Counted from the first letter of the stretch, positions 49,306 through 58,267 are shown. The stretch: 64,000 nucleotides of DNA from Microvirga pudoricolor (GCF_016892705.1 NZ_JAFEMB010000003.1:124001-188000); one strand, 5' to 3'. Notes: generated by a model from the sequence alone, not told the origin. Program-made: numbers and translations.

Positions 49306-50439
49306 ATGAAACGGCGAATCGTCGTCTCCCTCGTGTTCATCCTTGCGGTCGGCCTGTGCGCCGGCCTCGTCTGGTTCAACTTTTTCAAGGACCGGATGAT
49401 CAAGGACTTCTTCGCGAACATGCAGCAGCCGGCGCAGGCCGTGACATCGGCCAAGGTCGAGGCCAAGACGTGGAACCCGGGCATCGCGGCGGTGGGCACC
49501 GCCCGCGCCGCCAACGGCGTCGATCTGGCCGTCGAGACCGCCGGTGTCGTCAAGGCGATCAACTTCAAGCCGAACCAGCAGGTCAAGCAGGGCGACGTGC
49601 TCATCCAGCTCGACGATTCGGTCGAGCGCGCCGAGTTGCAGGATGTGACCGCCAACGTGAAGCTGGCCGAATCCGCCTTCGAGCGCGCCAAGACCCTGAC
49701 CAACCGGGGCTACGGCACGGAGGCGAGCTATGACGAAGTGGTGGCCCGCCTCGCCACGGCGCGCTCGCGCCAGGCCCGCCTCGAGGCCACCATCAACCAG
49801 AAGAACCTGAAGGCACCGTTCTCGGGCGTCGTCGGTATTTCCCTCATCGATATCGGCCAGTACCTGACGCCCGGCACCAAGGTCGCGACGTTCCAGGACC
49901 TGTCCTCCATGAAGGTGGACTTCTCGGTGCCGGAGCTGCAGGCGGAGCTGATCAAGCTCGGGCAGGCGGTTCGCGTCGGCATCAGCGAGAGCAACCTGCC
50001 GCTCACCGGCAAGATCATCGGCAAGAACCCCCGCGTCGATCCCGCGACCCGGCTCGTGTCGATGCAGGCCGTGATCGAGGACAACAAGGACAACGCCATC
50101 ACGCCCGGTCAATTCCTCCACGTGCGCGTGATCATGCCGGAAGAGCCCAATATCGTGACGGTGCCGCAGACGGCCGTGATCACCAGCCTCTACGGCGATT
50201 ACGTCTACACGATCGAGCAGGACGAGAAGGACGGCAAGACCCGCGACGTCGTCCGCCAGGTCTTCGTGAAGTCCGGTCGCCGCGAGGGACCGAACATCGA
50301 GATCAAGTCGGGCATCAATCCGGGCCAGACCGTGGTCGCCTCGGGCCAGAACAAGCTTCAGGCCGGCGCCGCCGTCAAGATCAACAACAGCATCGACCTC
50401 ACCAAGCTCGGCATCACCAAGATGGCGAACGGTCAATAG
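49306..50439 (+). CDS. RND efflux periplasmic adaptor (membrane fusion protein)
   Basis: A 377-residue HlyD/AcrA-type adaptor. An N-terminal membrane anchor spans about 4-24 (VVSLVFILAVGLCAGLVWF). The lipoyl halves are VVKAINFKPNQQVKQGDVLIQLD and LKAPFSGVVGISLIDIGQY, on either side of a short helical hairpin (about 105-150), followed by beta-barrel and membrane-proximal domains. The anchor is a helix and not a lipid, unlike AcrA. It is cotranscribed with the RND pump 28 nt downstream. No outer-membrane channel gene follows, so the pump must use one encoded elsewhere. Confidence 0.93.
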   Translation: MKRRIVVSLVFILAVGLCAGLVWFNFFKDRMIKDFFANMQQPAQAVTSAKVEAKTWNPGIAAVGTARAANGVDLAVETAGVVKAINFKPNQQVKQGDVLIQLDDSVERAELQDVTANVKLAESAFERAKTLTNRGYGTEASYDEVVARLATARSRQARLEATINQKNLKAPFSGVVGISLIDIGQYLTPGTKVATFQDLSSMKVDFSVPELQAELIKLGQAVRVGISESNLPLTGKIIGKNPRVDPATRLVSMQAVIEDNKDNAITPGQFLHVRVIMPEEPNIVTVPQTAVITSLYGDYVYTIEQDEKDGKTRDVVRQVFVKSGRREGPNIEIKSGINPGQTVVASGQNKLQAGAAVKINNSIDLTKLGITKMANGQ

Positions 50440-50467
50440 GCGACACGCTCGAATAGGCATCAAGCCC

Positions 50468-53400
50468 ATGAGTTTTACCGAACTGTTCATCCGCCGCCCC
50501 GTCCTGTCGATGGTGGTGAGCCTCCTGATCCTGCTGCTCGGCGCGCAGGGCTTGATGAGCCTTCAGGTGCGTCAGTACCCGGAGGTCGAGGAAACCACGG
50601 TCACCATCACGACAGTCTATGTGGGCGCCAGCGCCGACCTGATGCAGGGCTTCATCAGCACGCCCATCGCCAAGGCGGTGTCCAGCGCCGAGGGCGTGGA
50701 CTACGTGACGTCGCAGAGCCGGCTCGGTCTGAGCACGGTCTCCGTGCGCATGCGCCTCAACGTCGACCCCAACGCGGCGCTCACCGAAGTGACCTCGAAG
50801 GTGCAGCAGGTGCGCGCCCAGCTGCCCACCGACGCGGAAGATCCCGTCATCGCGAAGGGCACGGGCCAGAGCTTCGCGCTCATGTACCTCACCTTCGGCA
50901 GCACGGAGATGAACCCCGAGCAGGTCTCGGAATTCCTCACCCGCGTGGTGCAGCCACGCTTCGCCACGCTGGAAGGCGTGGGCAATGCCGAGATTCTCGG
51001 CGGCCGCGACTTCTCCATGCGCGTGTGGATCGACCCGATTCGTCTGGCCGCCCGCGGCGTGACGGCGGGCGAAGTGGTGGCGGCCATCCGGGCCAGCAAC
51101 TTCCTGGCGGCTCCCGGCAAGACGCAGAGCGACTACGTCGCCTATGCGCTGGAGATGCAGACCACGTTCCAGACGCCGGAATCCTTCGGCACGCTGCCGA
51201 TCCGCACCAACGGCGATCAGGTCGTGCGCCTGCGCGACGTGGCCGACGTTTCGCTCGGGCCGGAGAGCACGGACACCAAGGTCAGCTTCAACGGCCAGGA
51301 GGGCACCTTCATCGGCATCACGCCGACGCCGGCCGCCAACCCGCTGACGGTGGCCGAGGCCGTGACCAAGGCCATCGACGAGATCCGCCCGACCCTGCCG
51401 CAGGGCATGACGGTGCAGATCGTCTACGACGCCTCGAACTTCATCTCGGCCTCGATCGAGGAGGTGTTCAAGACCATCGGCGAGGCGGCTCTCATCGTCA
51501 TCGTGGTGATCCTGCTCTTCCTCGGGTCGTTCCGGTCCGTGGTCATCCCCATCGTGACGATCCCGCTCTCTCTCGTGGGCGTGTGCTTCGTGCTGTACGC
51601 GCTGGGCTATTCCATCAACCTCCTGACCCTGCTGGCCATGGTGCTGGCCATCGGTCTCGTGGTGGACGACGCCATCGTGGTCTTGGAGAACATCCACCGG
51701 CATATCGAGGAGGGCCTGAAACCCGTGGACGCGGCCATCGTGGGCATGAAGGAGATCTTCGGCCCCATCGTGTCCATGACGATCACGCTCGCGGCCGTGT
51801 ACGCCCCCATCGGCTTCACTCAAGGGCTGACCGGCACCCTGTTCCGGGAATTCGCCTTCACGCTCGCGGGCGCGGTGGTGATCTCGGGCATCATCGCGGT
51901 CACGCTCTCGCCGATGATGTCGGCGAAGCTCCTCAAGCCGCATGGCGGCAGCCACGGCTTCGCGGGCTTCGTCGACCGGACCTTCACCAGGCTGGAGAAC
52001 TGGTATGCGCGCCGCCTGAAGGGTTCGCTCGACTACCGGTTCGTGACGCTCATCATCGTGGGAGCCATTCTCGGCACGACGGTCTTCCTGTTCATCAAGA
52101 CGCCGTCCGAACTCGCGCCCGAGGAGGACCAGGGCGCGTATCTCGGCCTCGTCCAGACGCCGCAATACGCGACGGCGGACTACACCCAGGCCTTCTCGAC
52201 CCAGTTCACCGGCGCCGCCAAGACGATCCCGGAGGTGGACGACACCTTCCTGATCGTCGGCATCGACGGCGGCGGCAGCGGCTTCGTCGGCTTCAAGCTG
52301 AAGGAGTGGAGCGAGCGCACCAAGAAGGGTGCCGAGACGAAGCAGGACATCCAGAACCTCCTGAACGAGAATGCGGGCGTCCAGGCCTTTGTGTTCGCGC
52401 CTCCGTCCCTGCCGGGCGGCGGCGACGGACTGCCGATCCAGTACGTCCTGCGCACCATCAACGACCCGTCGCAGGCCTACGAGGTGGCCGAGGAGGTCAA
52501 GAAGAAGGCGATGGCGTCGGGCAAGTTCATCGTCGTCCAGAACTCCATGTCGTACCAAAAGCCGCGCGCGCGCATCATCGTCGATCGCGACCGGGCGGCG
52601 GCTCTCGGGGTTCCCGTGAGCGAGATCGGCACGACGCTCGGGGCTCTCGTGGGCGGGGCGTCGATCTCCAAGTTCGACCGCGACAACCGCAGCTACGACG
52701 TGATCAGCCAGGTCCGCCAGGAGGATCGCTTCAATCCGGAGCGCCTGGGCACCTATTACGTGCGCTCGTCCGATGGCGGCATGGTGCCCCTCTCGGCGTT
52801 GGTGAAGATCGAGACCGACGCGGCTCCCGCGGTGATCGAGCAGTTCAACCAGCTGAACTCCGCGACCCTGTCGGCCCTGCCGATGCCCGGCGTCACGACG
52901 TCCGAGGGCCTCAAGACCCTGCAGGATATCGGCGCCCAGATCGTCCCGGCCGGCTTCTACGTGGACTATGCGGGACAATCGCGCCTGGAGATCCAGGAGG
53001 GTAGCTCGATCGCGCTCGCGTTCGGCCTCGCCATCATCGTGATCTACCTGGTGCTGGCGGCGCAGTTCGAGAGCTTCCGCGATCCGTTCATCATCATGAT
53101 GTCGGTGCCGCTCTCCATGTTCGGCGCCATGATCTTCCTCAACCTCGGACTCGCCTCCCTCAACATCTACACGGAGGTGGGCCTGATCACCCTGGTGGGC
53201 CTGATCACGAAGCACGGCATCCTGATGGTGGAGTTCGCCAACGAGCTGAAGGAGAAGCACGGGCTTCGCAAGCGCCAGGCCATCGAGGAGGCCGCCAAGG
53301 TGCGCCTGCGCCCGATCCTGATGACCACCGCCGCCATGGTGCTGGGCGTGGCTCCGCTGCTCTACGCGGCCGGCGCCGGCGCGGCGGCCCGCTTCTCCAT

Positions 53401-53551
53401 GGGCCTCGTCATCGCGTCCGGCATGTCCATCGGCACGATCTTCACCCTGTTCGTGGTGCCGATGTTCTACACCTTCATCTCGAAGGAGACCCCGGAGGCG
53501 CGGGTCCAGGAGAGCGCACAGCCGGTTCACCGGCCCCTCGCGGCCGAGTAG
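50468..53551 (+). CDS. RND multidrug efflux transporter, HAE-1 family
   Basis: A 1027-residue inner-membrane proton antiporter. It starts SFTELFIRRPVLSMVVSLLI, has twelve helices and two large periplasmic domains. The proton-relay Asp pair is in LAIGLVVDDAIVVLENIHRH (TM4), and VYDASNFISASIEEVFKTI precedes TM2. The second half has LVGLITKHGILMVEFANE and VRLRPILMTTAAMVLGVAP. It belongs to the hydrophobe/amphiphile group and not the heavy-metal group. The substrate range is unknown. A bidirectional terminator follows. Confidence 0.94.
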   Translation: MSFTELFIRRPVLSMVVSLLILLLGAQGLMSLQVRQYPEVEETTVTITTVYVGASADLMQGFISTPIAKAVSSAEGVDYVTSQSRLGLSTVSVRMRLNVDPNAALTEVTSKVQQVRAQLPTDAEDPVIAKGTGQSFALMYLTFGSTEMNPEQVSEFLTRVVQPRFATLEGVGNAEILGGRDFSMRVWIDPIRLAARGVTAGEVVAAIRASNFLAAPGKTQSDYVAYALEMQTTFQTPESFGTLPIRTNGDQVVRLRDVADVSLGPESTDTKVSFNGQEGTFIGITPTPAANPLTVAEAVTKAIDEIRPTLPQGMTVQIVYDASNFISASIEEVFKTIGEAALIVIVVILLFLGSFRSVVIPIVTIPLSLVGVCFVLYALGYSINLLTLLAMVLAIGLVVDDAIVVLENIHRHIEEGLKPVDAAIVGMKEIFGPIVSMTITLAAVYAPIGFTQGLTGTLFREFAFTLAGAVVISGIIAVTLSPMMSAKLLKPHGGSHGFAGFVDRTFTRLENWYARRLKGSLDYRFVTLIIVGAILGTTVFLFIKTPSELAPEEDQGAYLGLVQTPQYATADYTQAFSTQFTGAAKTIPEVDDTFLIVGIDGGGSGFVGFKLKEWSERTKKGAETKQDIQNLLNENAGVQAFVFAPPSLPGGGDGLPIQYVLRTINDPSQAYEVAEEVKKKAMASGKFIVVQNSMSYQKPRARIIVDRDRAAALGVPVSEIGTTLGALVGGASISKFDRDNRSYDVISQVRQEDRFNPERLGTYYVRSSDGGMVPLSALVKIETDAAPAVIEQFNQLNSATLSALPMPGVTTSEGLKTLQDIGAQIVPAGFYVDYAGQSRLEIQEGSSIALAFGLAIIVIYLVLAAQFESFRDPFIIMMSVPLSMFGAMIFLNLGLASLNIYTEVGLITLVGLITKHGILMVEFANELKEKHGLRKRQAIEEAAKVRLRPILMTTAAMVLGVAPLLYAAGAGAAARFSMGLVIASGMSIGTIFTLFVVPMFYTFISKETPEARVQESAQPVHRPLAAE

Positions 53552-53568
53552 GAGCCTGGGATCGCCAA

Positions 53569-53597
53569 GAAAAAGGGAGCCGAAAGGCTCCCTTTTT
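53569..53597. terminator. Bidirectional intrinsic terminator after the RND pump
   Basis: GGGAGCC-GAAA-GGCTCCC followed by TTTTT on the plus strand and by TTTTTCTTGG on the minus strand. It serves the RND operon and the convergent Fur-family gene. Confidence 0.9.
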
Positions 53598-53623
53598 CAT
53601 GAAACGGATCGTGAGTGCCTGGC

Positions 53624-54079
53624 TTAGCGGGCCATTTCGCCTTCGACTTCGATGAAGGGCGAGATCGACTTGAAACCCGCCTCCTCGGCGGCCTTGCGAA
53701 TGGCTTCGGCCACTTCCTTGGAGTGCAGCTCCACCGTATTGCCCGTCTTGGTGCACACGAACATCACCTTCATGGCGCTCACCTCGGGCTGGCCGTGGGA
53801 GACGATGTAGGAGTTCTGCGTGGCGAGGCGGTGAACGAGGCCGGCCTCCCGCAGGAAGTCGAGGGCCCGGTAGATCGTGACGGGAGCGATCCGGCGCGAC
53901 TTGCTGCTGAGGCGATCCACGAGATCATAGGCGCCGACCGGGCCGCCGCTGGTCACCAGCTCACGGTACACGCGCTCCCGCATGGGGGTGAGACGCAGCT
54001 TGTTCTCCCGGCAGACTTCATCCGCGCGGGCCAGCAGGGCTTCGTTGCTTTCTTCCTTTGTCCGGGCTTGCGCGAGCAT
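53624..54079 (-). CDS. Fur-family regulator lacking the C-terminal CxxC pairs (Zur-like paralogue)
   Basis: A 151-residue winged-helix regulator. The DNA-binding half is canonical: NKLRLTPMRERVYRELV, VGAYDLVDRL, IAPVTIYRALDFLREAGLVH. In the dimerisation half the usual CxxC pairs are missing: the first reads CTKTGNTVEL, and the C-terminus ends VEGEMAR where Zur proteins carry a second CxxC. The HxH-type ligand region is also reduced (YIVSHGQPEVSAM). It may have changed metal requirement or be metal-independent. It lies downstream of zur on the same strand, with its own AT-rich promoter region and an inverted repeat. Confidence 0.85.
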   Translation of the reverse strand: MLAQARTKEESNEALLARADEVCRENKLRLTPMRERVYRELVTSGGPVGAYDLVDRLSSKSRRIAPVTIYRALDFLREAGLVHRLATQNSYIVSHGQPEVSAMKVMFVCTKTGNTVELHSKEVAEAIRKAAEEAGFKSISPFIEVEGEMAR

Positions 54080-54101
54080 GGCTGGACCTCCTTACTTTTG
54101 A

Positions 54102-54125
54102 ATACCTACATATTCATATAGGTAT
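54102..54125. promoter_or_regulatory. AT-rich inverted repeat upstream of the Fur-family paralogue
   Basis: ATACCTA and TAGGTAT, separated by 10 nt (CATATTCATA), lie 23-46 nt before the start. Such a low-GC palindrome in this genome and at this spot suggests a metal-regulator box, probably autoregulatory. Confidence 0.6.
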
Positions 54126-54257
54126 CCGACCCGCTGTGCAACGTGGTAGCATGGCAATTTATGCTTGCATTGGCGCACTCAATCGTCGCAGGCAGCCCGA
54201 TTTCCTGGCGAAAATCGCGACACGCCGCTCCAAGCCTTACCTTAAGTCATTGAGAGA

Positions 54258-54689
54258 TCAGGCTTCTGGAGACTGACAGGCTTCACACAGGCCCCGAACC
54301 TCGACCGTGACTTTTTTCGGCTGAAAACTGTGGATTCCGCTCCAATGCGCCAATCGCTCGTCAATATGGGGATCGGAGAACTCGTTGACAGACCCGCAGG
54401 TTTCGCAGATCGCGAAGGCCGCCATCTCCTGGGGATGGGGGTGCTTGCAGCTCACGTAGGCGTTCAGGCTCTCCAGCCGGTGGGCGAGCCCCTTCTCGAT
54501 CAACTTGTCGAGGGAACGATAGATTGTGGGCGGCGTCACCGCGCCCGCCTCCCGCATCCGGTCGAGAACCTCGTAGGCCGACATGGGGCCAGGAGCCGCT
54601 TCCAGGATCGCGTGAACGCGCCTCTGGGTCTCGTTCAGGCCCTCGACGGCGTGACCGTGACACCCGTGATCATGATGCTTCGATGCCAT
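54258..54689 (-). CDS. zur: Zinc uptake regulator Zur (Fur family)
   Basis: A 143-residue metal-dependent repressor. A His-rich N-terminus (KHHDHGCHGH) is followed by the winged helix (PMSAYEVLDRMREAG, PPTIYRSLDKLIEKGLAHRL), then ESLNAYVSCKHPHP, typical of Zur, and the two structural zinc pairs CETC and CEAC. The Zur assignment rests on the SLNAYVxC block and both CxxC pairs. No znuABC genes are nearby, so its targets are elsewhere. GTATATAATAC at about 54719-54729 could be its promoter or box. The 178 nt downstream lead to the paralogue. Confidence 0.87.
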   Translation of the reverse strand: MASKHHDHGCHGHAVEGLNETQRRVHAILEAAPGPMSAYEVLDRMREAGAVTPPTIYRSLDKLIEKGLAHRLESLNAYVSCKHPHPQEMAAFAICETCGSVNEFSDPHIDERLAHWSGIHSFQPKKVTVEVRGLCEACQSPEA

Positions 54690-54788
54690 GGCGACCCAAC
54701 CTGCTCCACCGGAAGACCCGTATATAATACGTCCAACGGCTCATGTGATTGTCCGCGGCTTCGTGACCCATAACGGCAGGGCTGGCAA

Positions 54789-54813
54789 GGCCGGAGCCGG
54801 TGCGGCTCCGGCC
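54789..54813 (-). terminator. GC-rich hairpin after the sugar oxidoreductase operon
   Basis: A perfect 10-bp stem (GGCCGGAGCC / GGCTCCGGCC) with a 5-nt loop lies 12 nt after the oxidoreductase stop. A U-tract is missing, so termination strength is uncertain. Confidence 0.55.
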
Positions 54814-54824
54814 TCGAAAGGGCC

Positions 54825-56000
54825 TCAGACCTGGACCCAGGCTGCCTTCTTCTGGGAGGAGCGCACCGCCGCCTCGATGAAGCGCACGCCCCGCACGCCC
54901 TGCGCCACGGTGGGCACCTGGAGCGAGAAGGGGTTCGGCTCGCGGCCCTCGATGCGGGCGGCGATCTGTTCCGCGATATCCGTGTAGAGCTGCGCGAAGC
55001 CTTCCAGGTAACCCTCCGGGTGGCCCGAGGGAATGCGCGAGGCCGCTTGGGACACCGCGTCCGATCCGGCCCCGTTGCGGCGAATGAGCCGTGGGGGCTC
55101 GCCGAGGGGCGTATAGGTCAGGACGTTGGGGTTCTCCTGCTGCCACTCCAGGCCGGCCTTGTCGCCATAGACCCGCAGGCGCAGGCCGTTTTCGCAGCCT
55201 GCCGCCACCTGGCTGCACCACAGCATGCCCTTCGCGCCAGACGCGAAGCGCAGCATCATGTGGGCGTTGTCGTCGAGCCTGCGGCCCCCCACGAAGGTGT
55301 GGAGCTCGGCGGCGAGCGATTCCACCTCGTCGCCTGCCACGAACTCGGCCAGATTGAACGCGTGGGTGCCGATATCGCCCACGGCCCCGGCAGGGCCCGA
55401 GCGCGCCGGATCCGTGCGCCACTCGGCCTGCTTGCTGCCGGTCTCCTCGACCCGGGTCGCCAGCCAGTCCTGCGCGTACTCCACCTGCACCACGCGGATC
55501 GCGCCGAGGTCGCCCGCCTGCACCATGGCGCGGGCCTGCCGCACCAGGGGATAGCCCGTGTAGTTGTGCGTGACCGCGAAGATGAGCCCTGACTCGGCCG
55601 CCAGCTTGGCGAGCTGGTCCGCCTCGCGCCGGGTCGTGGTCAGGGGCTTGTCGCAGATCACGTGGATGCCCGCCTTCAAAAAGGCGCGGGCCGCCGCCGC
55701 GTGGGCGTGGTTCGGCGTCACGATGGCGACCGCATCGATGCCGTCCTTCAGGCGGCGTTCGCGGCGGGCCATTTCGTTGAAGTCGGCATAGGTCCGGTCC
55801 GGAGCCAGCAACAGGTCCTGGCCGGACAGGCGCGCCCGCTCGGGGTCGGACGAGAGCGCGCCCGCCACCAGTTCCCAGCGGTCGTCGAGGCGGGCCGCGA
55901 TGCGATGCACCGCCCCGATGAAGGCGCCGCGCCCGCCGCCCACCATGCCGAGGCGCAGGCGGCGCTTGGCGGATTGATCCTGTGATCCCGTGATCGCCAT
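54825..56000 (-). CDS. Gfo/Idh/MocA-family oxidoreductase
   Basis: A 391-residue NAD(P)-dependent sugar or inositol dehydrogenase. The Rossmann motif is GMVGGGRGAFIGAVHR, followed by TPNHAHAAAARAFLKAG and the CDKPLTTT motif (the EKP position). The catalytic region includes GDIGTHAFNLAEFVAG with the HxxN-type His. It is 4 nt downstream of the isomerase gene. The pair resembles modules that oxidise and then rearrange or cleave sugars by a keto intermediate, supplied by the adjacent ribose-type importer. Substrate unknown. Confidence 0.9.
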   Translation of the reverse strand: MAITGSQDQSAKRRLRLGMVGGGRGAFIGAVHRIAARLDDRWELVAGALSSDPERARLSGQDLLLAPDRTYADFNEMARRERRLKDGIDAVAIVTPNHAHAAAARAFLKAGIHVICDKPLTTTRREADQLAKLAAESGLIFAVTHNYTGYPLVRQARAMVQAGDLGAIRVVQVEYAQDWLATRVEETGSKQAEWRTDPARSGPAGAVGDIGTHAFNLAEFVAGDEVESLAAELHTFVGGRRLDDNAHMMLRFASGAKGMLWCSQVAAGCENGLRLRVYGDKAGLEWQQENPNVLTYTPLGEPPRLIRRNGAGSDAVSQAASRIPSGHPEGYLEGFAQLYTDIAEQIAARIEGREPNPFSLQVPTVAQGVRGVRFIEAAVRSSQKKAAWVQV

Positions 56001-56004
56001 GGTC

Positions 56005-57081
56005 TTACTCCGCCGCCTGCCGCAGGGTGCCGAGGCCGAGCATGCGCCGGTTCGCGGCCTCGTCCGTGCCGCCCGCCGCGAAATCGTCGAAGGCCTTGTC
56101 GGTCACCCGGATGATGTGGGCGTCGATGAAGGCCGCGCCCTCGCGGGCCCCGTCCGCGGCGTTCTTGAGGGCGCATTCCCATTCCAGCACGGCCCAGGAA
56201 TCGTAGTCGTACTGGGCAAGCTTGGAGAAGATCGCGTTGAAGTCCACCTGTCCGTCGCCGAGCGACCGGAAGCGGCCCGCCCGGTTGACCCAGCTCTCGT
56301 AGCCGCCATAGACGCCGATGCGCCCGGATGGGTTGAACTCCGCGTCCTTGGCGTGGAACGCCTTGATGCGCTCGTGGTAGATGTCGATGAACGCCACGTA
56401 ATCGAGCTGCTGCAGCAGGAAGTGGCTCGGGTCGTAGTTGATCGTCGCGCGCTTGTGGCCGCCCACCGCGTCGAGGAAGCGCTCGAAGGTGGCGCCGTCG
56501 TGGATATCCTCGCCCGGGTGGATCTCGTAGGCGACGTAGCAATCCGCATCCTCGTAGGCGTCAAGAATGGGCTTCCAGCGCCGCCCCAACTCCTCGAAGG
56601 CGGTCTCGACGAGGCCCGCCGGGCGCTGGGGCCAGGGATAGATGAACGGCCAGGCGAGAGCGCCCGAGAAGCTGACGCTCGCCTTCAAGCCGAGGCGCTT
56701 CGAGGCCCTGGCGGCCATGAGCATCTGCTCGACGGCCCATTGCTGGCGGGCCTGCGGATTGCCGCGCACCTCAGGCGCCGCGAAACCGTCGAAGGCCTCA
56801 TCGAAAGCCGGATGCACGGCGACGAGCTGGCCCTGGAGATGCGTCGAGAGTTCCGTGATCTCCAGGCCATGGCCCCCCACGATGCCTTTGATCTCGTCGC
56901 AATAGGGGTCCGATTCCGCCGCCTTCTTGAGATCGAACAGGCGCGTGTCCCAGGTCGGGATCTGCACACCTTTGTACCCGAGGGAGGCCGCCCAGCCGCA
57001 GATCGAGTCCAGGGAGTTGAACGGGGCGTCGTCACCTGCGAATTGCGCGAGAAAGAGGCCGGGGCCCTTCATGGTCTTCAT
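56005..57081 (-). CDS. Sugar phosphate isomerase/epimerase, xylose-isomerase-like TIM barrel
   Basis: A 358-residue metal-dependent TIM-barrel protein (AP_endonuc_2 fold). Probable metal ligands are the Glu in VAYEIHPGED, the Asp and His in INYDPSHF, the His in AFHAKDAEF and the Glu in LEWECALK. The start at 57081 has AGGGAGAG upstream. It pairs with the Gfo/Idh dehydrogenase. Family members include IolE, hydroxypyruvate isomerase and 3-keto-sugar epimerases or lyases; the sequence alone does not decide. Confidence 0.88.
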   Translation of the reverse strand: MKTMKGPGLFLAQFAGDDAPFNSLDSICGWAASLGYKGVQIPTWDTRLFDLKKAAESDPYCDEIKGIVGGHGLEITELSTHLQGQLVAVHPAFDEAFDGFAAPEVRGNPQARQQWAVEQMLMAARASKRLGLKASVSFSGALAWPFIYPWPQRPAGLVETAFEELGRRWKPILDAYEDADCYVAYEIHPGEDIHDGATFERFLDAVGGHKRATINYDPSHFLLQQLDYVAFIDIYHERIKAFHAKDAEFNPSGRIGVYGGYESWVNRAGRFRSLGDGQVDFNAIFSKLAQYDYDSWAVLEWECALKNAADGAREGAAFIDAHIIRVTDKAFDDFAAGGTDEAANRRMLGLGTLRQAAE

Positions 57082-57139
57082 GGAAACTCTCCCTTTGTGC
57101 CCCTCTCATCCGGAGGGCTTTGTCGCGTTGGAGAACGAT

Positions 57140-57185
57140 GGGGATGTGAGCGTCACGCAGGCGTGCACATGGCACTCACATCCCC
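57140..57185. repeat. Inverted repeat, left element of an intergenic pair
   Basis: GGGGATGTGAG (57140-57150) and CTCACATCCCC (57175-57185) are exact complements with a 24-nt loop containing GGCGTGCAC. It lies between the binding-protein gene and the isomerase gene on the minus strand. Confidence 0.7.
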
Positions 57186-57191
57186 ACCGCC

Positions 57192-57227
57192 GTCATCCCG
57201 GGTTCGGCTGCGCCGCCCCGGGATGAC
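57192..57227. repeat. Inverted repeat, right element of an intergenic pair
   Basis: GTCATCCCGGG (57192-57202) and CCCGGGATGAC (57217-57227) form an 11-bp stem around a GC-rich loop. This GTCATCCCGGG type is frequent between genes in many proteobacteria. It may act as a processing or attenuation hairpin downstream of the sugar-binding protein. Confidence 0.75.
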
Positions 57228-57254
57228 AAGCGATGGAGAAGAAGATTGCGCTTC

Positions 57255-58205
57255 TTAGAACGGCGAGTCCGGATAGTAGTGGTTCTTCGCGTTGTCCTTG
57301 GTGATCAGCTCGGCGTTGATCACGTAGGTGCCGCGCATGGGCGCGTTGGCGTAGAACTGGCCGGCCGTGACGAACAGCGCGGTGGCGATCATCGCCGGCG
57401 GGTAGGAGACGTCGGCCGGGATCATCTTGTCGCCGTCCATCACCTTCTTGACCATGTCCTTCATGCCGGCGCCGCCGAGGATGAACTTGATGTCCTCGCG
57501 CTTGGCCTGACGGATGGCCTCCATGGCGCCCAGCGCCATGTCGTCGTCTGAGGCCCAGACGGCGTCGATCTTCGGGTGCTTGGCCAGGTAGTCCTGCATC
57601 ACCCGGAAGGCGTCGTCACGGTTCCAGTTGGCGTATTGCTTGTCGAGCACCTTCACGCCGGAGCCCGCGAGGGCCTTCTCGAAGTTCGTGACGCGCTCCT
57701 CATCGATCACGGTCGGGATGCCCCGGAACACGACCACGTTGCCCTGCTTGAGGGTGTCGGCCATGTACTTGCCGGCGACGCGGCCGAATTCGGGGTTGTT
57801 GCCCGCCACGTAGATGTCCTGGATCGACGGGTCCTTCAGGCCGCGGTCCACGACGGTCACGAAGGTGCCGCGCTTCTTGACGGCGCGCACGGGATCGGTG
57901 AGCTCGTCCGAGTTGAAGGGCAGCACCACGAGGGCGTCCATCTTCTGGGCCGAGAGGTCGTCCAGGGCATTGGCCTGCGAGGCGCCGTCCGGCGAGGTCT
58001 TCACCACGACCTTGAGGCCCGGATAGGTCTTCTCGAGGGCCTTGGCGGCCTCCTGGGCGTGGTAGACCACGCCGCCGGTCCAGCCGTGGGTGGCGGCCGG
58101 GATCGACACGCCGATGGTCACGTTCTTCTGCTGAGCGATGGCGGCGGTCGAAAGCCCTGCGAGAAGGCCTGCGGTCGCTGCCAGTTTGATGGCCGTCATT
58201 TTCAT
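57255..58205 (-). CDS. Periplasmic sugar-binding protein, RbsB-like
   Basis: A 316-residue class I sugar-binding protein (Peripla_BP_4). A signal peptide spans about 1-24 (KLAATAGLLAGLSTAAIAQ), cleaved before QKNVTIGVSIPAATHGWTGG. Typical blocks are ALVVLPFNSDELTDPV, VVDRGLKD, YVAGNNPEFGRVAG and AVWASDDDMALGAMEA. AGGGAGG lies 7 nt before the start. It belongs to the CUT2 importer with the permease and double ATPase genes upstream. The ligand is a monosaccharide or polyol, not determined. Confidence 0.92.
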   Translation of the reverse strand: MKMTAIKLAATAGLLAGLSTAAIAQQKNVTIGVSIPAATHGWTGGVVYHAQEAAKALEKTYPGLKVVVKTSPDGASQANALDDLSAQKMDALVVLPFNSDELTDPVRAVKKRGTFVTVVDRGLKDPSIQDIYVAGNNPEFGRVAGKYMADTLKQGNVVVFRGIPTVIDEERVTNFEKALAGSGVKVLDKQYANWNRDDAFRVMQDYLAKHPKIDAVWASDDDMALGAMEAIRQAKREDIKFILGGAGMKDMVKKVMDGDKMIPADVSYPPAMIATALFVTAGQFYANAPMRGTYVINAELITKDNAKNHYYPDSPF

Positions 58206-58267
58206 TGTCGTCCTCCCTGACGATCGCAGAGCCCTGATCCTTAACCGGGGGCTCGTTCCGGACTTCG

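Noticed and set aside
50414-53530. A 1038-residue open frame opposite the RND pump
   Set aside because: The RND protein on the plus strand is unambiguous; the antisense product is His/Asp/Arg-rich and unlike any family.
53624-54079. Identification as Irr, the haem-dependent Fur-family regulator of rhizobia
   Set aside because: The helix and dimer sequences follow Zur, and no haem-regulatory HxH/GCP motif typical of Irr is seen.
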